64,000 bases of DNA from Pratylenchus scribneri (Eukaryota; Nematoda; Chromadorea; Rhabditida; Pratylenchidae): NCBI GenBank assembly GCA_030063045.1, contig JAQSEB010000203.1, positions 620,001 to 684,000 on the forward strand, written 5' to 3'. Numbering within the stretch: position 1 is the first letter of the stretch; the number at the start of each line of letters is the position of its first letter. Below the pieces are notes generated by a model. That model was not told where the DNA came from, searched no databases, and saw nothing but the letters and a program-made list of their open reading frames with translations. The position numbers and the translations under genes were made by a program. Positions 35,201-44,056 of the stretch are shown here, piece by piece.

Positions 35201-38192
35201 GAAAATGGAGAACAGATGAGCATTGATTGGCCAAATTGATTATTAAAAAAATATGAATAAAAGATTCAAAATTTAATTAGCAAAAGTAAATTTTTAAATT
35301 ATTTTTTTATGATTTACGATTTGAATTTGACCAATTAACATATTTATTATTTGATTTGAAATTTTCTGCTTTTTAAAATGAAATATTAATGATTTAGATT
35401 AGTGTAAATAAAAACAATTTATTTATGCATTTTCTTTTTTGCAAAAACAAACTTGATCGAGTCGATTTTCATCATCCGAAGAAGAGTGCAAAATTGCTGT
35501 TGAAATATCTGCTGTATCTTCCTTATTATTTTGTGAGCCTTCCTTCATTTTTTCATCTTCCTTTTTCTCTTCAATTTTTGCTTCCTCTCCTTCTTCGGTA
35601 TTCCCATTTTTTGGGTCCATTATTCCGGCGGATATTAAAGCCAACATTGAGCAGATGAATGCGAAAATAAGCACACGAAGTGGCGCAATGAAATTTGAAA
35701 TGTGGGCGAGGAGAAGAAGCCTTTAAATCGATTAATTATTTTAAAAACTGACATATGATGATATTTATTTATCGAAAAAACATTGAAAATGTCGAAAAAT
35801 AAGTAATTCATAAGGCATTAAATTGGTTTACGGATTTTTCCTACTTTCATAGATAGATCTCGTAAAGAAGAAAGCACTGAATGGCAATGGCATTTAATTT
35901 GTTATGTTTTTAAACCGTCTTAGTTTTTGGTACAAAACTAAGTTAAAATTGGTTAAAAAATAAGCCAAAACATATTCAAACGATGCTTCTTGTTCTTGAC
36001 AAGATATATATTTATCGATTGGGTATAAGGTTTAAGTGACTCATTATAATCTTTTCGAGCTTTTTATACACTTTTGAGCAATTTCTATGTTTTTCGACAA
36101 TTTAAATCCTTCCCTCGAAAATTTACCAAATTGGCAAGGACAGAACTCTGGCAAATTTTTTGTTGATTTGTTGCAAATCTTGAAGGTAGACCCAGGTACC
36201 AAATCCAAGCGTATAGAGCAAAATGCCCACAAACATCTGTGAGGGAAAATTTTGAATTAATTTTATTTTTGTATATTTTTTCATTGGGTCATTTTTGGTC
36301 CCTTCCCTGCCATTTCTGCCCTAGAATGTTTAGCGAACCATAATTAAGCAAATTTTGAGCCTATTTAAGTGCTTTAAAATGCATTTAATTTAATGGCCCT
36401 AAATGTAGAATATTTGAAATAGCTTATAGTCAAAACCAAAAATGAATTTAAAATAACGGCTGATTGTGTATTTCTGACCATAACGTGGCCAATATTTTAT
36501 TGATCCGATTGATCAATATATATTGGATACAAAAAATATTTGGGTTATTAAATCCGTTCTGCTCTTCGATAAAACATGTCAGATGTGACGGAAATGTTCG
36601 AAACCGGAGAAATGACCTAACACCCCATAAATGAACCAGAAGCCAGAATAAATCTAATTGAACCTCATCTCTTTTTAAATTTTGGCGGATCAGCCCAAAG
36701 GAGCTACACCCTAATCCCTAAAGAACTACATTGGCTAAGTTATAATTATAAGTTTAAGTTTTGGACAGTGCCAGGCCTTTAAAGTTTTATGGCTCCTCCA
36801 TCTTCGGGATTTGACCCCCAAAAATTGCTCCAGATCCGGGCTCCCTCCTATGTCCTATCCTAACTCAAAAATTCCAGGTTTCGGTTCTGCTCCGACCCTC
36901 TAAATAATTTACTCCGGCTCCGATCAATTCAAAAATTTTTTGCTCTAGAGCCGAGCCTAAAATCTGGTGCCCGGCACTTTTTTGGGGGATATTTTTTATT
37001 CGTTTTATTTTTTATTTATTTTGAAAAAATACCCATTTCATTGTGAATAGTTCAATTAAGGCATCAATTCGGTCATAAATGTTGCCAATCCATTTCAGAA
37101 TTGTGGCCAGTGCATCATAATAGCAGAAAAATTTCAGCAAACAATAACAAATGCCAATGCAAATTCCGGTGAAGCTGAAAAATATTTTCAAATTTATTAG
37201 GGGAATTTAAAAATAAACCTGAATGTTGTTTTGTAAATATAATTGGAGAATGTCATCAAAGTTTGCACCGGCAGAATGGCCAATCCAACCAGCAATGGAC
37301 GATCCTGCGCATCCAATTGGCCAAGCCATGCGCCCAAATTTGCGCTGATCATTCGCTTCAGTGGAAAAAGCACCGTGCCAACCAATGCGGCCCAAAGAAT
37401 TGGATGCAAAAACATGTAGAGCATTTGGTAGACGGCAAAAATGCTGGCCAAAGAGATGCCAAGCTGAAATGATGATTAATTTAATTTTGGGTATATTTAA
37501 TTTGGCGAAAATGGTTTAGAATAGAAAATAGCGAAAAAATCAGAACGGTTTAACATTTAAACGGTTCAATTTTATATTTAACTCCTAAATCCCAAACTTC
37601 CCAATCTATAGTTCGAGATACATCATTCCTAATTTGCTAATGATTTGGTTTAGCTAATTTTAAATTAGTTTTGGTACAATTGCTATTACAGTTTAGGTGC
37701 TGGAAGTGAAAAGGATGCTGATGAATGATGATGAAGAAGAAGAGATGAAGCTGAGGATGATCTTCCTTTTCCCTCTTCATCATCCTCACCATCATCATCC
37801 TTTTTCTCTTGCAATAGTACCTTAGTTTTGAACCTAAAACCGTAAGACGGTTCAAACGGTTTAATACCCTTTAAACCACAGTAAATTATACTCCATACGA
37901 TTATAAGTGGATGAGATCTATCGATTGGCTATAGGGTTAGTGTATAAAACAAACTATTGAATGCTGAACCGATATGATCTTGTCGCATTTTTCTATACTT
38001 TTTTTCGTCATTTTCAATGTTTATGTTGCCAAATTAAACCATTTAATTAGTTAATTTGATTAATTTTAATCATCTAAAATGTCAAACCAGTGTGAATAGA
38101 AGTGTGTTGTAGAAAGCAAAAGTCAATGCGGCATTTTGTTCATCGCCATATGCCAATGCCATTCTGCTAATGAATGATTCTTGTTCCGCCAT
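29257..38192 (-). CDS. TMEM245: TMEM245 orthologue, multi-pass membrane protein of the AI-2E transporter-like family
   Basis: A large gene with roughly a dozen or more short exons over 8.9 kb, starting at Met 38190-38192 (MAEQESFISRMAL) and ending at tandem TGA codons (29257-29259). Recognisable blocks in order are: ASIFAVYQMLYMFLHPILWA and LGAWLGQLDAQDRPLLVGL (about 37220-37462), ALIELFTMKW (37030), GTWVYLQDLQQINK (36180), RVLIFAFICSMLALISAG with an acidic Glu/Lys-rich loop (35430-35710), TSLCAILFVVNHNSLLLI (34920-35036), SSICVMAALAIGTLFFALF (33000-33200), MNINILSTILIAIVGFILGF (30955-31245), KMSIFYGLYTYFIHSLF (29985-30260) and the diagnostic end GSHPYITGLAVVGGIYWLGL plus GAIIGPIILCLMIAL (29290-29425). 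Vertebrate TMEM245 has the same AI-2E-type C-terminus. Its substrate is unknown. Several introns are filled with palindromic MITEs and hAT-type elements. Individual splice sites were not all fixed. Confidence 0.85.
31285..31606. mobile_element. Palindromic MITE, GGTTTAAACGGTTTAA family (TMEM245 intron)
   Basis: Outer arms are AATATTTAATTTGGTGAAAA and CTCCAAATTAAATATT. Internal signatures are CAATTCAGTGGTTCATCC on the left and TGATGAGATCTGCGATTGG with AAACCACTTACCG on the right. Confidence 0.7.
33240..34255. mobile_element. Palindromic MITE split by a hAT-type element
   Basis: The left part carries AGTTTAATGGTTTGTCC, a poly-C run (about 33310-33323) and TCTTGTCAAGAAGTATC. The right part begins TCATCTTGAAAAGCTC and is interrupted at 33567 by the insertion at 33568-34193, resuming at 34202. 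It is another copy of the GGTTTAAACGGTTTAA family in a TMEM245 intron. Confidence 0.6.
33560..34201. mobile_element. hAT-type non-autonomous element (33568-34193) with 8-bp target duplication
   Basis: Termini are CATACGTCGGCAAGGGGGG and CCCCCCTTGCCGACGTATG. GGCAGGGA is repeated at 33560-33567 and 34194-34201. Interior sequence is GC-richer than its surroundings, with GCGCTCGCGCC motifs. The 329-bp element inside the iPLA2 gene shares the GGCAAGGGGG ends, so the two are one family. Confidence 0.88.
35750..36050. mobile_element. Palindromic MITE, GGTTTAAACGGTTTAA family, diverged
   Basis: Marks are ATAGATCTCGTAAAGAAG on the left, TTGACAAGATATATATTTATCG and GGTATAAGGTTTAAG on the right. It lies in a TMEM245 intron. 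Confidence 0.55.
36758..36987. mobile_element. Probable hAT-type MITE in a TMEM245 intron
   Basis: Inverted ends are CAGTGCCAGGC (36766) and GCCCGGCACT (ending about 36978). Possible target duplication is degenerate (TTTTGG on both sides). The interior has GGCTCCG-type motifs in both orientations. Weaker than the other cases. Confidence 0.5.
37492..38045. mobile_element. Palindromic MITE, GGTTTAAACGGTTTAA family (first TMEM245 intron)
   Basis: Outer ends are ATATTTAATTTGGCGAAA and TTGCCAAATTAAA. Internal AACGGTTTAACATTT and ATGAGATCTATCGATTGG are present. A purine/pyrimidine GATGATGAAGAAG stretch at about 37715-37800 has been gained in the centre. Confidence 0.65.
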
Positions 38193-38433
38193 GTTGTTTA
38201 AATTGATTGGTCACAATTAATCAATAAATTCTCTTTTTTTATCTATAAGTGGTTGTTAAATTAATAATAAAAAGTTATTTGCAAAAAGTTCGCATAAATC
38301 TGCTTAATTTATGAAAAGCTAAATGGAAACTTGGAAAATTTGGAAATTGCTAGGCTTATTCATTAGAAAACTTTGAGAGAAAACCTCGTTTAAAATAAAG
38401 TCTGGAAATGAAAGGGGTTAGTTGCTTATAAAG

Positions 38434-39400
38434 TGCTTTGTTTTATAAAATTATTAAGATCCGGTTCATTAAAATAGCAAAAAAAAAAAAAGAACCCAGC
38501 CGAAAATAGTAAATCAAAAACATTTATGGAATCATTCATTCGCATCAAAATATCTAAATCTAGACCCCAAAAATCTAAGTACAAATGAACTAAGAAATGA
38601 CAATTCAGAAAATTATTTTTGAGAGCTTCATCTGCTGCTGATGACTGATGAGATGACAAATCGAAGATTTATAGGGTCAACCAAAATAAAATAGTTTAAG
38701 AACCAAAACGAGTAATTTTTTTTTACCCAAAAAAATTTTTACCAAAAAAGTATTTTTTACTCTAAAGTATTTTATGACTTCTAATTTTATTTAATTAGAA
38801 TGTGGTTTTAGACCCTAAAAACTATACCGATTTGTAGATCTCATCAAGACGCATCAAATGGTATATAATTTGTCATGGTTTGGTCAAAATTAAAGGTTAT
38901 TAAACCATTTAAACCTTCTCAATGCTTTGTTTTATAAAATTATTAAGATCCGGTTCATTAAAATAGCAAAAAAAAAAAAGAACCCAGCCGAAAATAGTAA
39001 ATCAAAAACATTTATGGAATCATTCATTCGCATCAAAATATCTAAATCTAGACCCCAAAAATCTAAGTACAAATGAACTAAGAAATGACAATTCAGAAAA
39101 TTATTTTTGAGAGCTTCATCTGCTGCTGATGACTGATGAGATGACAAATCGAAGATTTATAGGGTCAACCAAAATAAAATAGTTTAAGAACCAAAACGAG
39201 TAATTTTTTTTTACCCAAAAAAAATTTTTACCAAAAAAGTATTTTTTTACTCTAAAGTATTTTATGACTTCTAATTTTATTTAATTAGAAATGTGGTTTT
39301 AGACCCTAAAAACTATACCGATTTGTAGATCTCATCAAGACGCATCAAATGGTATATAATTTGTCATGGTTTGGTCAAAATTAATTGTTATTAAACCGTT
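38434..39400. repeat. Tandem duplication, two copies of about 489 bp
   Basis: Copy 1 starts at TGCTTTGTTTTATAAAA (38434) and copy 2 at the same string (38923). Apart from a few indels in A/T runs the copies are nearly identical. Each includes a 77-codon minus-strand frame that I do not support as a gene. Each ends inside a palindromic MITE; only copy 2 continues into the second arm. It lies just upstream of TMEM245. Confidence 0.9.
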
Positions 39401-39560
39401 TAAATCATCTCAAGTTTTTTGGTTCAAAACAAATTTTAATTTAAATTTGACCAAACTATTTTTATACCAATCGACGCATCTCGGTGAGATCTATAAATTG
39501 GTATACTTAAAGTTTATAGGGTCTAAAAAATCGGTTTGTTTATTAGAAATAAAAAACGGC
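39290..39560. mobile_element. Palindromic MITE, GGTTTAAACGGTTTAA family
   Basis: Left arm GTAGATCTCATCAAGACG with TTAAACCGTTTAAATC at the centre; right arm GACGCATCTCGGTGAGATC and TATAGGGTCTAAAAAATCGG. Its left half is also present at the end of duplication copy 1 (about 38810-38922). Confidence 0.65.
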
Positions 39561-39726
39561 AAAAATTTTTTGGGTAACCATCCATTGTTTATGACTTCAA
39601 TATGTCTAATATAATTAATTTTAATTTGAAAAAAATTCTAAAATACAATGAAAATTGAAAAAATAATCCAACAAGTGAAAGGGTCAAAAAGAATGTGAGC
39701 ATATTTTAATTATTCATTTCAATTAA

Positions 39727-42700
39727 TCAAATCTGTTCTGTTGGTTGATCTTTCAAATAATCCAATAATAACATTTCGGCCATTTGATCCTTCAACCATT
39801 CGAACACATCAATTGGAATTGGCCCATATAATTTTCGGGGTTTATCTAATGGTTTTGCATCTTTTTTTATTCTCTTCATCACAAAATCGAGTTGATGGTT
39901 TTGGCGTAAATAAATTTCCAGTTTGTAGCTATGTTTTAAAGCTCCTTCGACCATTTGACAACAAATTGGCATTTCCTTAAATTGATTGGAAGAATGCAAT
40001 TTTTTATATATCTTTTTGTTTTGACTTTACTTAATATATTGGAAAAATCCCATATGTATATTCCTTATTAGTAGGGCTCGAAGTCTAAGTTAAATAATTT
40101 TTTCATGCGAAGCTTTTAATATGATTATTGATTATAAACCAAATAAAAAAACATTAACTTGATTTGATCTAAAAATTTTTTCATTGGACCATTTTATGAT
40201 GTTAAAAATTTTTACCGTTAAATCATTTCGCTCATTATTTATAATGCTTTTTCTCTTCAGCATATACTAAAAATTTTCTGAAATAAAATTTGTCACTTTT
40301 ATTTTGAATTTATGAAATTTTCTGTAAATTTTCCACTTTTTTTAACCTTTTTTCGAGCCCTACTTATACTTACTATAAGTTAAATTAGCTATTTTTGCGC
40401 ATACATTATTTGAATGAATTCCATTCCACTGCTTTTCCTGCAAATCATTGGACAAAGCGCACATTGCGTTGAGTAATGGATAGGCATCATCCGGCACAGG
40501 AATATTTAAAAATTTGGTATTTTTGTTTTTGCTTTTATTGATTTTGTCATTCAAGGATTGCTTAAAAAAAGATTTCTTAAAGATAATTTTTAAAAAATCA
40601 AAAAAACCAGAGTAAATCGAATGAATTTCGTGCCATTAACGTCCTCCACCATCGAAATTTCCAGCATTCTTTGCCGTGGTTCAACATCAACCATAAATTC
40701 CAATTGTTTTAATCCAATTCTTTTCCAACCTTTGATGGCATTTTTCATTATTTATAGATTTAAGAATAATATTTTTTGCAGATTTTTTAAAGAAAGTTTT
40801 CGTCTTCTAATAAGTCAAAAACCGGTTTAAACCCTACAAACCTTATAACAATTTGATTGGGCAATGTTAAATATTCACGAGTGATGGCCAAAAAACGGCC
40901 AGAAAAATAATTTTTAGTAAAATCAACGGTTTTTTGGCCATAATTTAGTGAATATTCAAAACACAACTAACTTTATACCTAATAACATGTTATAAACAAT
41001 GCCAAAACAGAGCTTTACCCCCATCGGTACCAGCAGACTTTTTTGTCCGCGCAAATGTCGTAATACGCATTTGATATAAAATTTTCTTATTAGTTTTTTT
41101 TTAAATCGAAACTGAGCGAATTAAACGGTTTGAACCATATTTTCCATTTTTTTTTGGTTTTAAAAACTCCAATTTTGGGGCCAATACCTCTGACATTTTA
41201 TATACAATTCGACGCGTCTCGATGAGATCTATACATTGCTATAAGGTTTATAGTAGAGTCCGGTCTCCGGTTTTTCAAAATTTTCGGGCTCGGTTCCGGA
41301 TTTTTTTCAGAAAAAATTACCCTGACCCGGCAAAAGAGCCGGTTTTCGGAAAATTACGAAAAAATTACCGGGCCGACTTCAAGGCCCGGTTGTGTTTTAA
41401 AATGTGCCGGTTTCCGAGCTCATAAAAATGCCCAAAAAAACGTCGGTTTTTTCCGGGCCCGGCCCAGCGCCGGACTCTAGTTTATAGGTTCTAAACCGGT
41501 TTCTGATTTATTAGAAGCCAAAAACAGTTTTTTCTGCAAAAAAATAGTATAAAATTTTACCATTTCTATTCAGCCATTTGGGAAATGGCGGCAATGGTGC
41601 AATTTCTTCAGTTCCATCAAATTCCATTAACATTTCTGCCATTTGATTGCGGAATAAAGGGAGCAATCGAAGTGGAATATGCAATCTAATCGGTTTATGC
41701 GATGGATTTGCTTCCGTTGGGATTGTTTGGATGGCAAAATCGAATTCATTTTCGAATGGAAAAATTCCCAATTTGTAATCATAAAAGAGGCCATTTACCA
41801 ATTCATGGCAAAATGGAGGCTAAAATAATGAAAAAAAATGTTAAAATTCTAATTATTATCCCTAGAATGAATAAAATTGAAGGATAATTATTTTATATTA
41901 TACCAGAAAACAGTTTTTGACTTCTAATAAATCTGAAACCGGTTTTAGATTCCACAAACCTTATACCAATTTGTTGATCTCATGGAGATGCATCGATTGG
42001 TATATAAAATGTCAAGTTTTGGCCCAAAATTAAGAGTTTAGAACCAAAAATTGAAATATGGTTTAGACGGTTCAACTTGCTCAGTTTCGATATAATTTTG
42101 TCAAAAATTGCGTCTCGGTGAAATTATAAAATTGATATAAGGTTTTTAGAGTCTAAAAGCGGTTTCAAATTATCAGAAGTCAAAAACTACTCTTTAGGAA
42201 CAAAAAAATATTTTAAAATCCCATAGGTAAAAAACTGTTTTTAGGTAAAAATATTTCCCATTTTTTATTCTAAAAATCGTCACCCCTTCCCTATATCATT
42301 AATATTCAAACCTTTTCGTCGTCCACCGATTTACTCATCAATGCGTCCATTGCATTCACCAACAAATATGCATCATCGGGCACGGAAATTTTTGGAAAGT
42401 TGTCATATTTGTTGCCGGTGGCCGATCTAATCCTTTTATTCAATTCAATCCATTTGTAGCCATTTTTGGATTTTTGAATTTGAATAAACAAGGCAATATT
42501 CCCTCCACATAATAACATTTCTGAACGCAATCTAGCATCTCCCGCTTGGCTAAAACAATTAGATTTTTGTTATGTTTGAACAAAAAAGCATACTCTGTTG
42601 TCTGCTCTTCTTTTACAATTGCTTCAACATTTTGTTGTGAATGATCTTTCAGGAATGTACAATATGTGAACAACTGAAAAAAGTTTTCTACATTTAGCAG

Positions 42701-43300
42701 GCTCATATATTGATTTTTGAGAAAACATTTTTAGCCGAAAGATTTACATTATTTTGTCGAAAGATCGGTTTTTTAGGGATAACAAGTTTAAGCTTGATAA
42801 TAGACCCTCAAACCTTATACCCATTTTATAGAGCTCATCGAGACACGTTGATTGGAATATACTGGAATATAGTTTGTCGGGATTTGGCCAAAATTCAAAG
42901 TATTAAACCATTTAAATCCTATTTTGGTTTATAACTCTTTTAGTTTTGAACCAAACCCCGACAAACTTTATATTATATCAATCGACGCGTTTCGAGGAGT
43001 TCGGTTTAAGATTTGATAGTCTATGATCAAATACTAAAAGTTATCCTCAAAAAACTGATCTTTCGGCAAAATAAACCGATCTTTTGGCAAAAGAAATCGA
43101 TTTTTCGGCAAAAAAAACTTTTTTCTCTTTGACCGAATGCCTATACTTTTTATTAAAAGCAAATAATAAACCTGTTGGTTTCTGAAATTTGCAATTCTCC
43201 AATATTTTCTGGAGATATTCAAATTTATAATTGAACAGCGGGAGAATCGACGAAGATGACAAAAATTAAAATAACGGGGAAAGAGTCTCATTGCTTGCAT
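39727..43300 (-). CDS. Two-module repeat protein (410 aa), possibly PUR-like nucleic-acid-binding fold
   Basis: Seven exons join in phase: 43172-43300, 42594-42673, 42312-42549, 41561-41819, 40608-40729, 40405-40560 and 39727-39975, giving 410 residues. The N-terminus (MQAMRLFPRYFNF, HLRRFSRC) is basic and without acids, like a mitochondrial presequence. The body is two copies of a module made of repeat A (ALFIQIQKSKNGYKWIEL ... ISVPDDAYLLVNAMDAL) and repeat B (FYDYKLGIFPFENEF ... HIPLRLLPLFRNQMAEML). Copy 2 has MLEISMVEDVNGTKFIRF, IPVPDDAYPLLNAM and GPIPIDVFEWLKDQMAEMLL. A beta-rich stretch ending in VP-DDAY plus a helix recalls PUR-alpha repeats, but this is inference. Introns contain several mobile elements. 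A one-module paralogue lies at 48756-50419 on the other strand. Confidence 0.7.
40072..40362. mobile_element. TIR element, TAGGGCTCGAA ends
   Basis: TAGGGCTCGAA at 40072 and TTCGAGCCCTA ending at 40362. Flanking 8-mers CTTATTAG and CTTATACT match at the first five bases, a decayed hAT-like duplication. It lies in the last intron of the two-module gene. Confidence 0.6.
41246..41487. mobile_element. hAT-type MITE (41254-41479) with 8-bp target duplication
   Basis: Ends are TAGAGTCCGG and CCGGACTCTA. GTTTATAG is repeated at 41246-41253 and 41480-41487. The inside repeats CCGG-containing motifs (GCCGGTTTTC, CCGGGCCCGG). It is inserted in a palindromic MITE within an intron of the two-module gene. 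Confidence 0.85.
41915..42250. mobile_element. Palindromic MITE, GGTTTAAACGGTTTAA family
   Basis: AACCGGTTTTAGATTCC and GTTGATCTCATGGAGATG on the left; GTCTCGGTGAAATTATAA and GAGTCTAAAAGCGG on the right. It lies in the intron between the exons at 42312 and 41819. Confidence 0.6.
42720..43105. mobile_element. Palindromic MITE, GGTTTAAACGGTTTAA family
   Basis: Left TATAGAGCTCATCGAGACACG, right CGACGCGTTTCGAGGAG, with outer CGAAAGATCGG and CTGATCTTTCGG. It fills the first intron of the two-module gene. The outer arms with repeated CTTTCGGCAAA motifs differ from other copies. Confidence 0.6.
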
Positions 43301-44056
43301 ATTTTTTTGGCAATTTTAAATCTAGAATTTTTATTTATTTTGTATGGATTTTGTTTTGTGTAATTTGCCAAAAAATTTTGTATTTTGGGGTTATTACTTA
43401 TTAATTCCAAAAAAAAATTCAATTGAGGCAAAAACCAAATACAAAAGTATGCATATGGATCATTCATATCTTCTCTCTTCTCTATCCTCCTTTTCCTTCA
43501 TTTTTAAGCATAATTTTGTGTATTTGTGCGTTTCATTGAAAATGTCATTTATAACATTTCAACAACATTTTTGCTAAAAGTTTAGTCATCACAAATTTAT
43601 GTTTTGAAATTGCTATTGCTTTTAAGGGTTTTCCAACATGCTAAATCCGAAAACATATCAATATCATGGCTTTTTTTGGTTTAATCCTTGAAAATTGATG
43701 AAAAGTTGAAAAGTGAAAACGGGTTTGGGCAAAATGTCTTAAATGCGGAGCGTTGTTTTCGGGAATGAGGTAGTGAAACGAAAATGAAACGTAAAATAAA
43801 GAAAGCCTAAAAAACGTACAACCTACAAGCATAGTGCATAATGCATAGCATCGTCATATTATAAATTGGCATTTTCCATTTTATTTTTTTTCATAACTTC
43901 AGCAGGGTTTATAAACGTTTAAATAAATTGAAAGCATTTTTCGAAGCTACTTAGTATAATTTTTTATGTTGATTTAATCATAAATATAAATACAATCCAC
44001 ATTTTTTAATCACGTTTAATTTTAGCACAAATTTTCAAGCAAATAGACAAACCAAT
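43301..44056. other. Divergent intergenic region
   Basis: It separates the minus-strand two-module gene from the plus-strand lipase, so it probably carries both promoters. I see no gene. Confidence 0.4.

Noticed and set aside
38426..39147. Two nearly identical 71-77 codon minus-strand frames
   Set aside because: Their identity comes from the tandem DNA duplication. They have a poly-Phe stretch, no conserved motif, and no splice context.
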